Positions 47,263 through 55,378 of a stretch of DNA of 64,000 nt are shown here, piece after piece. The number at the start of each line of letters is the position of its first letter. Within the stretch, counting starts at the first letter, position 1. The notes below the pieces were generated by a model, which saw only the letters and a program-made list of their open reading frames with translations, was not told where the DNA came from and ran no database searches. Source of the stretch: PALSA-350 sp963794165. GTDB taxonomy: Bacteria > Acidobacteriota > Terriglobia > Terriglobales > Acidobacteriaceae. Both the position numbers and the translations under genes were made by a program. The stretch covers positions 682,001 through 746,000 of the forward strand of contig CAWCCT010000007.1 of NCBI GenBank assembly GCA_963794165.1, read 5' to 3'.

Positions 47263-47577
47263 TCACACCTCATCTTCATCTTCCTGCAAGGCCGTTTCGT
47301 AGTCCTGACCGCCGTAGAAGATTCCGATTATGTTTACCCGGCTGGCATTTACATGAAAGGCGATGACCACGCGCTTTCGATAGCTCGTAATTCGTAGACC
47401 GGGCCGGATATCGTCGCGCCGTATGCCTCGCGCATGAAAAGTCCGTAGGCTTTCGCAGTATGTCAGGATGGCATCGGTGAACCGTGCAGCAATCCCTGGA
47501 GATGCTGCGAAAGCGATGTAGCCGTAGAGCTCGATGAGTTGTGCTTCTGCCTCGGGAGTGAAGACAATGTCGCGCAT
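47263..47577 (-). CDS. parE: ParE/RelE-type toxin
   Basis: 104 residues. The ParE/RelE fold is indicated by RDIVFTPEAEAQLIELYGYIA, the middle LRTFHARGIRRDDIRPGLR and the C-terminal strand VNIIGIFYGGQDYE. ParE toxins poison gyrase; RelE relatives cut mRNA on the ribosome, and the sequence resembles ParE better. The ATG overlaps the antitoxin TAA by one base, the usual coupled order antitoxin then toxin. Confidence 0.88.
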   Translation of the reverse strand: MRDIVFTPEAEAQLIELYGYIAFAASPGIAARFTDAILTYCESLRTFHARGIRRDDIRPGLRITSYRKRVVIAFHVNASRVNIIGIFYGGQDYETALQEDEDEV

Positions 47578-47858
47578 TACCGCTTCTTGGCGGTGGCTTT
47601 CCGGTGCTCGGCCAATAATGCTGCGCGCACACGGTCCACGGATACCGCACGAGCCGGATCGGCTTTAAGCGCGTCGTATGCGGGCGCCACCTTATCTCGT
47701 AGCCAATCTTCCACGGCACGATCACGCGCTAGTAAGGTGCGTAGTCCGTCGCGGATCACTTCGCTTTCAGAAGCGTACTCGCCGCTAGCAACCTTGGCTC
47801 GCACCAGATCAGCCATCTCATTGGGCAGCGTGATACTGAGTTGCTGGGTTGAACGCAT
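47577..47858 (-). CDS. parD: ParD-type antitoxin
   Basis: 93 residues. N-terminal ribbon-helix-helix (LSITLPNEMADLVRAKVASG, SEVIRDGLRTLL) for DNA binding and autorepression, and a charged C-terminal tail that would wrap the toxin. ATG 47858 with AGAGG upstream. Overlaps the toxin start by one base. An inverted repeat 30-50 bases upstream is a likely operator. Confidence 0.9.
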   Translation of the reverse strand: MRSTQQLSITLPNEMADLVRAKVASGEYASESEVIRDGLRTLLARDRAVEDWLRDKVAPAYDALKADPARAVSVDRVRAALLAEHRKATAKKR

Positions 47859-47887
47859 GAGTGCCTCTGTCGACAGGATGGAATCCT

Positions 47888-47909
47888 ATTAAATCCTACT
47901 ATATTTAAT
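47888..47909. promoter_or_regulatory. candidate ParD operator
   Basis: ATTAAAT (47888-47894) and ATTTAAT (47903-47909) form an inverted repeat with an 8-base spacer, in an AT-rich patch 30 bases upstream of the antitoxin start. AATCCTA is also directly repeated (47882-47888, 47892-47898). Ribbon-helix-helix antitoxins bind such short repeats. Confidence 0.5.
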
Positions 47910-48093
47910 CTCGCGTACAGAGCAAAGTACCGCCGCCTCGCCTCGGATTAGGAACGAGACCTAATATCCAAGTGGGCTGAAGTCGTCCCGCGCGAAGACA
48001 TGCCTGGTTGCAGAAACCGACGCGCCGCCCGCAGATACAGGCGAAGAGGTGCGGGATATCGGCGTCCGGTTTAAACTAAAATGCACGTGCCGA

Positions 48094-48180
48094 GCCGGGA
48101 TGGCGGAACTGGCAGACGCAGCGGACTCAAAATCCGCCGAGGGCAACCTCGTGGGGGTTCGACCCCCCCTCCCGGCACCA
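48094..48180 (+). tRNA. tRNA-Leu (anticodon CAA)
   Basis: 87 bases with encoded CCA. Acceptor arm GCCGGGA (48094-48100) pairs with TCCCGGC (48170-48176), then ACCA. The anticodon arm GCGGA-CTCAAAA-TCCGC puts anticodon CAA at 48128-48130. The long variable arm and T arm (GGGGGTTCGACCCCC) are typical of leucine tRNAs. No duplicated 3' end was seen that would mark an integrated element. Confidence 0.96.
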
Positions 48181-48192
48181 ACACCTGTCCGA

Positions 48193-49884
48193 CTAGTCTT
48201 TGGCTGCTTGCCCGGCTGCGCTGTCCTCTACACACTCGAAATTATCGGCCAGGTTCGTATCACCGCGGCCTTTGTAGCGAGCCACTTTTGGATATGGACA
48301 CAAGGGACGCGTGAGCGTAACTCCTCCCGAGCCGCTCTTGGGATCGGCGCCGATCTTGCCAGTTCCAATGAGTTTGTCCGGGGGCGTACCTTGCATGACC
48401 CATTTGTCCAAGGCCAAAAGCAAGTCATGTTCGGCATCGACGGGAGTTCCCGGTTCAGAGGCACTGTTCCCGAAATTCGTTGGTCCGGGACCACCAGTGC
48501 AGTGTCCCATGCCCGGAACCATGAATAGCCGGTAAAACGTCTGCACATCCTTGGCATCTGTAGCCCGCGGATCAGGGTAGCGCGACAGGAAAGCTGTCAC
48601 CTTCTCGTAGAAGTCGATCGAGTCCCGAGGTGCAACAGCAGCATCGCCCCAGCCGTGATATTGAATCAGTTTCCCCCCGTGGTCCCGGAAGGTCCGCAGA
48701 TCGGGATTGTATGCATTGATGATCGATCCTGTCTTCTCTTCCGCGGCCTTTACGTCGTGGTCAAAGTCCATCGTGTGCCAATCCCATTTGGGATCTTCGA
48801 AGACCACCAGAGAGAAGTACCCGTTCCCGAAAAGGCTCTGAATTGAGCTCCGGGAAAGCTGAGGCGACGGGAGGATCCATCCCAGCCATGCGCCAGGTTC
48901 GCCCTCGGCGCCCGGTTCATATCCGGGATAGATCTGCTCGCCTGTCCTAGGGTTCTTCGGGCCCGCGTAGATCTGTTTCAGGGTGTCGATCTGCGGCTGC
49001 GTCAGGCAATCCGGACCAGAGGCGTCTCGGCATAACAGAATCGTAGGATCAAAGTGGCACATCCGCGGGTCTTCAATAAGGCCATCCTTGACCCCATCCA
49101 GCGCGTCGCAGGCCGCGAGCGCAGCGTGCTCGATCGCAGGGAGTTGTTCTGCAGTGATCTGGCTCTCCGGCTTTGCATTGAGAGCCGACTCGTTCCACAG
49201 AAATCCTGCAAATTGGTGCGTCCAGTAATTGGCAGGCGCCCCGGCAATGATGCCGTCAAAGTCCTCGGGATAGCGCTCCGCTTCCATCAGAGCTTCGCGG
49301 CCCCCGTCTGAACATCCCTTGAAGTAGGCGCGTGATGCGGGCTTGTTGAAGTACCTCTGCAAGGTCGTCTTCGACTGGGTCGCCGTCTCATGCACCGCTC
49401 GATAACCGAAATCGATCACCTTTTCGGGATGCCCTGTGGCCCAGTTCGGAGTTACCGCCCCCAAAGGGTCCTGGTTGTGGTGTCCGTCATCGGTTGCAGC
49501 AACCGCGTATCCTCTCGCCAGAGGTTCAATCAACTCCGACGCAGGAATAGCGCCTCCCCAGCCGCCGCTACCGAGCTGGAGATACTTTCCATTCCAGTCC
49601 TCCAGTGGCGGCAACCATAACGTAAGGTTAATCACCGAATCCGTGGTTGGCCGCGACACCGCGGTGATCTCACAATGCCGCTTCACCGGAACAGTCACTG
49701 ACTTCGGTGGCGTGCCAAGCTGGACCTGGGTTGTCCCGGCCTCGACCCATTTGGCAGAGACAATCTCCTCACCATCGAGCGTCATGTTCTTAAGAGCATC
49801 GCAGTTGTTCTGAGCGATTCCCAGATGAGCGCTTGCCAGCAACGCGCTGCCGGCAGCTTGAATGAGCACCGTTCGCCAGTTCAT
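48193..49884 (-). CDS. secreted tannase/feruloyl-esterase family protein
   Basis: Hydrolyses aromatic esters such as gallate or ferulate esters of plant material. 563 residues, signal peptide at about 1-25 (MNWRTVLIQAAGSALLASAHLGIAQ region). Nucleophile motif GCSDGGREAL with the family's C-S-D pattern, the calcium-loop-like CDALDGVKDGLIEDP, an acid in YHGWGDAAVAP and the histidine in VPGMGHCTGG, whose Cys pairs with that beside the nucleophile in tannases. It ends 12 bases from the tRNA-Leu. Confidence 0.9.
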   Translation of the reverse strand: MNWRTVLIQAAGSALLASAHLGIAQNNCDALKNMTLDGEEIVSAKWVEAGTTQVQLGTPPKSVTVPVKRHCEITAVSRPTTDSVINLTLWLPPLEDWNGKYLQLGSGGWGGAIPASELIEPLARGYAVAATDDGHHNQDPLGAVTPNWATGHPEKVIDFGYRAVHETATQSKTTLQRYFNKPASRAYFKGCSDGGREALMEAERYPEDFDGIIAGAPANYWTHQFAGFLWNESALNAKPESQITAEQLPAIEHAALAACDALDGVKDGLIEDPRMCHFDPTILLCRDASGPDCLTQPQIDTLKQIYAGPKNPRTGEQIYPGYEPGAEGEPGAWLGWILPSPQLSRSSIQSLFGNGYFSLVVFEDPKWDWHTMDFDHDVKAAEEKTGSIINAYNPDLRTFRDHGGKLIQYHGWGDAAVAPRDSIDFYEKVTAFLSRYPDPRATDAKDVQTFYRLFMVPGMGHCTGGPGPTNFGNSASEPGTPVDAEHDLLLALDKWVMQGTPPDKLIGTGKIGADPKSGSGGVTLTRPLCPYPKVARYKGRGDTNLADNFECVEDSAAGQAAKD

Positions 49885-49920
49885 AAAGTCCCTTTTCGGC
49901 TGATACGCTCTGATCGCGTC

Positions 49921-51534
49921 CTACGCCGTCTCCCGCTTCGCCAAGCGCTCCAATCCGCGCTCTTTGGTCTCAAGTTCCCGCATCTTGAACTTCTGGATTT
50001 TCCCAGTTACCGTCATCGGAAATGCATCCACAAACCGGACATGCTCAGGAACCTTGAAGTACGCAATCTGGCCTCTACAGAACTCGCGTACCTCGTCCTC
50101 TGTGGTAGTCTCGCCGGTTTTCAACCGTATCCACGCGACCACGACCTCACCCAGCCGCTCGTGGGGGATTCCAACCACCTGCACTTCGGCCACCTTTGGA
50201 TGCGTGTACAAGAATTCTTCTACTTCCCGCGGATAAACATTTTCTCCGCCGCGAATGATCATGTCATTCGCCCGGCCTGTGAGGTGAATGTATCCATCCT
50301 CGCGCATCATGCCGAGATCCCCCGTATGCAGCCACCCTTCGCCATCCACCGCTCTTGCCGTTGCCTCAGGCTCGTCGTCGTAACCCTTCATGACCATATA
50401 TCCACGGGCGCAGACTTCACCGCATTCTCCAGTGGGCAAAGTGCGGTTACCGGGTATCGACGCGATCTTCATCTCCGTGCATGGGAGCGCCTTGCCAATC
50501 GTTGACACTCGGATTTCCACCGGATCATCGACTGCCGACATCGTTACCACAGGCGAGCTCTCCGTCTGACCGTAGCAGATGGTCAACTCCGGGCAGTGCA
50601 TCTCGGTCACTACCCGTTTCATCACCTCTATGGGACACGGCGCACCCGCCATCACCCCCGTGCGCAGACTCGTCAGATCGAAGTCGCTGAACTCGGCGTG
50701 GCCCAGCTCAGAAATGAACATGGCGGGCACGCCATAGAGCGATGTGGCACCTTCCGCCTGGATTGCCTCAAGGGTAGCGCGTGCATCAAAGGTACAGTTA
50801 GGGAGGATCATCGCAGCTCCGCTTGCCAGCGCCGACATCGTGCCGATTACGCATCCGAAGCAGTGATACATCGGAACCGGGATGCAGATGCGATCGCGAT
50901 TCGTGTAACGCAAACCGATTGCGATCAGTTTGCCGTTGTTGACCTGATTCCGATGCGTCAGCATCACTCCCTTGGGCATGCCCGTGGTACCCGACGTGTA
51001 CTGGATATTGGCGACGTCCTCGGGCTGGATCGATACGGGAACCTCCAACTTGGATTGCAGAAACTCCTGCCACGCCGCCGACCCGAATAGGACCACGTGT
51101 TCGAGTGGCAGCGCTTGACCGTATCGCGCCGCTTCGAGGATCTGGGCATACTCTGCACGGTTGTCGCGTTCCCAAAGAAATAGAGCCTTAATTCCTGACT
51201 TGCGAAGCGTGAATGCCACCTCATGTGCGCGAAAGGCAGGGTTCACATTTACCAGGATCGCTCCCGCGCGGGCGCAACCCAAGTGGACCATCACCCATTC
51301 CACGCAGTTTGTCGACCACAGACCCACGCGCTCTCCGGGCTTGATGCCTAGGCCCCACAACCCGCGCGCAACGCAATCCGCCAACTCGCGCAATTCGCAC
51401 CAGTTGTATTGTTTCGATTGATGACGGGACACGAGGGCCAGACAATCGCCCGAGTGTTCCACAGTCTGATCGAGCACTTGCCCAATCGTCTTCTCCCAGA
51501 GCGGCTCATCCGGTCCAGACCAGTAGCTCAGCAA
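49921..51534 (-). CDS. medium/long-chain acyl-CoA synthetase (AMP-forming)
   Basis: Activates a carboxylic acid through an acyl-adenylate and thioesterifies it to CoA. 537 residues. TTG start at 51534 behind GAGGG with 7-base spacing. P-loop YTSGTTGMPKGVMLTH, adenylate motif in ICYGQTESSPV, hinge HTGDLGMMREDGYIHLTGR and the catalytic Lys in MTVTGKIQKFKM. Resembles FadD3/FadD13-like acyl-CoA ligases. It may activate the aromatic or fatty acid released by nearby esterases. Confidence 0.9.
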   Translation of the reverse strand: MLSYWSGPDEPLWEKTIGQVLDQTVEHSGDCLALVSRHQSKQYNWCELRELADCVARGLWGLGIKPGERVGLWSTNCVEWVMVHLGCARAGAILVNVNPAFRAHEVAFTLRKSGIKALFLWERDNRAEYAQILEAARYGQALPLEHVVLFGSAAWQEFLQSKLEVPVSIQPEDVANIQYTSGTTGMPKGVMLTHRNQVNNGKLIAIGLRYTNRDRICIPVPMYHCFGCVIGTMSALASGAAMILPNCTFDARATLEAIQAEGATSLYGVPAMFISELGHAEFSDFDLTSLRTGVMAGAPCPIEVMKRVVTEMHCPELTICYGQTESSPVVTMSAVDDPVEIRVSTIGKALPCTEMKIASIPGNRTLPTGECGEVCARGYMVMKGYDDEPEATARAVDGEGWLHTGDLGMMREDGYIHLTGRANDMIIRGGENVYPREVEEFLYTHPKVAEVQVVGIPHERLGEVVVAWIRLKTGETTTEDEVREFCRGQIAYFKVPEHVRFVDAFPMTVTGKIQKFKMRELETKERGLERLAKRETA

Positions 51535-51694
51535 CTCGCTGCCCTCTAAGTTTCAGGAATGTAGTTCTAGGTTCCGCCCGTTTTACTTGTCGAAGAAGTA
51601 TTCCACCACCACGAACCTCTGTATAGTTTGCGGCGGTCGCCGCCAGATCCATAAAATCCATTACTTTGCCGATTTAGGATGGACAGAGGCAATG

Positions 51695-52237
51695 ATGAAC
51701 GAGACCATTCAGTTTTTCGCACCGTCCAGAGGCTTTGCCTCTGCCCTCGGCTTGATGGCACGTCAGGCGTTCTCCGAAGCCTTTGCACACCTCTATGATC
51801 CGGTGCAATTCGCGCAATTCTTAGAAGAAGCCTTTGGGCCATCCGGCAAGATGGAGCACGATTTCGCGGATCCTTCCATTCGCTGGAGAGTTGCGGCAAT
51901 CGGCGGACAGCCAATCGGCTATGTCAAACTATCTCCGCTGGTAGTGCCCGCCCCGGCACCGCAGCCAGGGGCGATCGAATTGCGACAAATCTACGTCCTT
52001 AGACTGTGGCACGGAAGAGGAGTAGCAGACGAACTCATGAACTGGGCGATTGACACCGCACGTACTGAAGGCGCACCCGAAATCTATCTGGCCGTCTTCG
52101 ATCAGAATATACGCGCAAAACGCTTCTACACTCGTCATGGTTTCGCTGAAGTCGGACGTTGCACCTTCAAACTGGGGGACCGCGTCGATGACGACCGCGT
52201 GTGGCGAAAGCCGTTAACTGCGTCACACACTTCATAG
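51695..52237 (+). CDS. GNAT-family N-acetyltransferase
   Basis: 180 residues from ATG 51695 with AGAGG 5 bases upstream; ATG 51692 is the alternative and longer frames to 51587 are not supported. Motif A is ELRQIYVLRLWHGRGVADELMNWAI and motif B is IYLAVFDQNIRAKRFYTRHGF. This resembles ribosomal-protein or small-amine acetyltransferases, with the acceptor unknown. Divergent from the acyl-CoA ligase. Confidence 0.88.
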   Translation: MNETIQFFAPSRGFASALGLMARQAFSEAFAHLYDPVQFAQFLEEAFGPSGKMEHDFADPSIRWRVAAIGGQPIGYVKLSPLVVPAPAPQPGAIELRQIYVLRLWHGRGVADELMNWAIDTARTEGAPEIYLAVFDQNIRAKRFYTRHGFAEVGRCTFKLGDRVDDDRVWRKPLTASHTS

Positions 52238-52375
52238 AGTCGTAGGGACGGCACGATTTGTTCCACATTCCCCCCGGGAACCCGCCACGACTACACGAAA
52301 TGACTACCGCACAGGAGTCCGAAAGCAGTTACCACTTCCATTGCAATGCTCGTAGCATTTCTTTTGGAGTGGGAT

Positions 52376-52741
52376 ATGCAACGGCTTTTTGGGACGTTTC
52401 CCAATCGGGGCGCGGGTTTGGCGCTCCTCATTTTGCGCCTCGCGGTGGCCGCGGCCCTGGTGTCGGGGGCTCGGTTTAGTCCCGGACCGGAGGCAGAAGT
52501 ACTGTTGGCCCTTTCGCGCATCGCTGCAGTTCTGATCGTGGTGGGTTGGTACACGCCCTTGGCGGCGGTATCGGCGGCGCTGGTTTCGCTGTGCTCTTTC
52601 TGGGTATGGCGCGAACTCGGGTTCAACGTGCTCATGATCGCTATACTGGTTGCCATCGGATTGTTAGGTGCGGGTGCCTATTCGATCGATGCCAGGCTCT
52701 ATGGAAGGCGCAGGTTGGTAGTCGGCCGGCCCGCGAGGTAA
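52376..52741 (+). CDS. DoxX-like membrane protein
   Basis: 121 residues with four hydrophobic helices (GLALLILRLAVAAALVSGA, AAVLIVVGWYTPLAAVSAAL, and others), ending in AYSIDARLYGRRRL, a tail common to DoxX-type proteins. ATG 52376 with GGAG upstream. Role unknown; relatives are quinone- or sulfur-linked membrane components. It precedes the NarL-type regulator by 21 bases and could be cotranscribed with it. Confidence 0.75.
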   Translation: MQRLFGTFPNRGAGLALLILRLAVAAALVSGARFSPGPEAEVLLALSRIAAVLIVVGWYTPLAAVSAALVSLCSFWVWRELGFNVLMIAILVAIGLLGAGAYSIDARLYGRRRLVVGRPAR

Positions 52742-52762
52742 GTTGGAAGAGAGTAGGACGCC

Positions 52763-53404
52763 ATGAGCACAACACCCGTCCCCGCAAAAAGAATTCGGAT
52801 TCTGACCGTAGACGATCATCCCTTGATTCTCGAAGGCATTGCCAACGTCTTGCAGCGGCAACCCGATATGGAGGTGGTGGGTGAAGCTTCGGATGGCTAC
52901 CAGGCGATTGAGGCGTTCGGCAAACTCAGGCCCGATGTAGTGTTGATCGACTTGCAGATGCCGGGCATGAACGGGATCGACACAATTATCGCGATTCTTG
53001 AAAAGTGGCCTGGTGCACGTTGCGTAGTGCTCACCACCTATGCCGGTGATGTGCAAGCGACGCGGGCTCTAAAGGCCGGCGCCAAAGGCTATTTGCTTAA
53101 GAGCATGTTGCGCAAAGATCTGATAGATACCATACGCACGGTTCACTCCGGCAAGAGCCGCATCCCCGCCGAGATCGCTTCTGAGCTAGCCAGCCACCTC
53201 ACTTCAGATGCGCTATCGGCCCGGGAAATCGAGGTGCTGCGCATGGTTGGAGAGGGCAGCTCCAACAAAGTGGTCGCCGACCATCTCAAAATCTCTGAGG
53301 ACACCGTCAAAGGGCACATGCGCAGCATTCTTTCCAAGCTGAACGCGAACGACCGCACGCACGCAGTGATGATCGCCGTAAAACGCGGCTTCATCGAGGG
53401 CTGA
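52763..53404 (+). CDS. NarL/LuxR-type response regulator
   Basis: 213 residues. Receiver domain with the acidic pair DD17-18, phospho-acceptor D63 (LIDLQMPGMNG), Thr (VLTTYAG) and Lys in KGYLLKSM. C-terminal LuxR-type helix-turn-helix (LSAREIEVLRMVGEGSSNKV, VKGHMRSILSKL). The histidine kinase at 55379-58474, of the HisKA_3 class that normally phosphorylates such regulators, is the likely partner although the flavoprotein gene intervenes. Confidence 0.93.
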   Translation: MSTTPVPAKRIRILTVDDHPLILEGIANVLQRQPDMEVVGEASDGYQAIEAFGKLRPDVVLIDLQMPGMNGIDTIIAILEKWPGARCVVLTTYAGDVQATRALKAGAKGYLLKSMLRKDLIDTIRTVHSGKSRIPAEIASELASHLTSDALSAREIEVLRMVGEGSSNKVVADHLKISEDTVKGHMRSILSKLNANDRTHAVMIAVKRGFIEG

Positions 53405-53410
53405 TCCGAA

Positions 53411-53594
53411 CGGCACCTCTGGCTCCCTCACGAAGGCCGGGTGCCCCACATCTCGCTGGTTTTTCGCGAGATGTGGGATACCACTGCACCTTCCCCCTGA
53501 CTCTGAGCGGTCAACACTGGTGGTGCCTCACATCTCGCGAAAAACCAGCGAGATGTGGGGCACCCGGCCTTCGTGACGGAACCGGAGGCACCTA
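53411..53594. repeat. hairpin repeat family A, long inverted pair A3/A4
   Basis: Copy A3 (53439-53483) and copy A4 (53521-53565) face each other with about 37 bases between. Flanks (53411-53438 and 53566-53594) are also complementary, giving arms of roughly 74 bases. The loops differ from A1/A2 (TGGTTTTTC and its complement GAAAAACCA). The right arm reaches the stop codon of the flavoprotein (53592-53594). Convergent gap. Confidence 0.85.
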
Positions 53595-55265
53595 CGCGAG
53601 GATCGCCTGGCTCTCAATCTCCTGTGCCTTTTGCGCCGCAATATAGCGATGCACGTACGAAACCACGACGGATCCTTCTCCCACCGCATTGGCAACGCGT
53701 TTTACAGAGCCCGCCCGCACATCGCCCACAGCATAAATCCCGGGAAGACTCGTCTGAAAAACACAGCCGTCCCCATCGCTGGGCATAGTGATCACAAAGC
53801 CATTCACATCGAGTTCCAGCCGGCCGTGCAGCCATTCGGTGTTGGGCAACGCTCCGATCATGACAAACATGTTGCCGGTCTGGCAGCTCCGCGCTTTGTG
53901 AGTTTTGCGGTTGCACCAGGTCACGCTGCGCAGATGGGTGTCTCCGTCGAGCGAAACCACTTCGCTGTTGGGGTGAAGTGTAATGCGATTGGAGGAGGCG
54001 ATGCGTTGGATGAGATAGGCTGACATCGTAGCCTTGAGACCATCGCCCCGAATGAGCAGGTGAACATGGCTGGCCGAGAGAGCAAGATGGAGTGCAGCCT
54101 GGCCGGCGGAGTTACCGCCCCCTACCACCACAACTTCCTTCCCCACGCATCGGGCTGCTTCCATGGCGGTGGCGGCATAGTGCACACCCTGATATTCGAA
54201 CTTCCTGTAGTTAGGCACATCCAGGCGCCTGTAGCGAGCGCCCGTAGCGACAACGATTGCACGGGCAAAGATCGTCTTGCCTCCTTCGAGCGCAAGAGAG
54301 TACCCGCCGCCGGCCGGTTGAATATCGGTTACCTCGCGCGATATGGCGAAGCGCGCGCCAAACTTCTGCGCCTGCACGGTGGCGTTTTGTGCCAGCTCGT
54401 GACCCGACACACCGGTAGGGAAGCCAAGATAGTTCTCGATCTTCGAACTGGTGCCCGCTTGCCCTCCAGGGGCTGTTCCCTCGATCACCAGAGTCGTGAG
54501 GCCCTCCGAAGCACCGTACACCGCTGCGGCCAGTCCAGCGGGGCCGCCGCCTACAACCGCAAGGTCATAATCCGTATGCTCACCCAGGTCCTGATCGAAT
54601 CCCAGTTTGTTGGCCAGCACGGTATTTTCAGGCTTACGCAGCGTCGTGCCATCGGAGAAAAATACCACTGGCAACTCGTCTGGCTCCACCTCCAAAGCCC
54701 GCAGCAGAACTTCTGCTTCCAGGTTCAGGTTAGAGTCGATCAACTGGTGCGGATGGCCATTGCCGATTAAAAATCGCTCGATGCGCATGGTTTCGGCCGC
54801 ATGGCTGTCTCCCACCACGATGATGCCCCCTTGCCGATGGTCGACCAGGTGAGCACGGCGAATAATCCACTCGGTAAGAATCAATTCAGCGATGTCGAGT
54901 TCGGTGCGCATCAACTTCCGGACCGACTCCCGGCTCACGCGCAGCACCGTGCTATTTTTGACCGCGCGACAGTTGAGCAGCGTTGGCCGGTCGTTCAACA
55001 AGTCCAGTTCACCACTGAACTGAAGCTTGGCCAGGGTGGATGCCACCTCGCACGAGGTTCGTCCTTTTCGTTCGTACAGTTCCAGTTCGCCCTGCACGAC
55101 GACAAAAAAATCCACCAACCGCTCGCCCTGCTGGAAGAGGTGAGCTCCCGGTTTGACAGACTCAGCCGAACCGTAGCCCTGCAGACGCCTCATCATGGCT
55201 GGGGTCACACTTGCAGAGCCGCGCGCAGACCTTAAGCGCCATGCCTGGGAATGAACAGTTGCCAT
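53592..55265 (-). CDS. CNB-domain thioredoxin-reductase-like flavoprotein lacking CxxC
   Basis: 557 residues. An N-terminal cyclic-nucleotide-binding-like domain (about 25-145, LVDFFVVVQGELELYERKG) joins a short thioredoxin-fold-like linker and a TrxR-type FAD/NADPH oxidoreductase from about 235 (DLAVVGGGPAGLAAAVYGAS, VVVVGGGNSAGQAALHL). Where bacterial TrxR has CATC, this has AATA (in GVHYAATAMEA), so thioredoxin reduction by the usual route is impossible. It may reduce a different partner or serve as a redox sensor. ATG 55265 with GGAGG. It lies between a response regulator and a histidine kinase. Confidence 0.88.
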   Translation of the reverse strand: MATVHSQAWRLRSARGSASVTPAMMRRLQGYGSAESVKPGAHLFQQGERLVDFFVVVQGELELYERKGRTSCEVASTLAKLQFSGELDLLNDRPTLLNCRAVKNSTVLRVSRESVRKLMRTELDIAELILTEWIIRRAHLVDHRQGGIIVVGDSHAAETMRIERFLIGNGHPHQLIDSNLNLEAEVLLRALEVEPDELPVVFFSDGTTLRKPENTVLANKLGFDQDLGEHTDYDLAVVGGGPAGLAAAVYGASEGLTTLVIEGTAPGGQAGTSSKIENYLGFPTGVSGHELAQNATVQAQKFGARFAISREVTDIQPAGGGYSLALEGGKTIFARAIVVATGARYRRLDVPNYRKFEYQGVHYAATAMEAARCVGKEVVVVGGGNSAGQAALHLALSASHVHLLIRGDGLKATMSAYLIQRIASSNRITLHPNSEVVSLDGDTHLRSVTWCNRKTHKARSCQTGNMFVMIGALPNTEWLHGRLELDVNGFVITMPSDGDGCVFQTSLPGIYAVGDVRAGSVKRVANAVGEGSVVVSYVHRYIAAQKAQEIESQAILA

Positions 55266-55378
55266 CGGGAAGCCTCCGGGATGGTCCGATATTGAGGCAT
55301 CACCAAGAAGTTGCCAACCTCATCTTGAGCCAACTTTGGCTAGTCCTTTCGAGGGGCCTGATAGCGAGCGTTCCCGGT

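Noticed and set aside
47263..48180. Genomic-island boundary at tRNA-Leu beside ParDE
   Set aside because: No integrase and no second copy of the tRNA 3' end were seen in the window.
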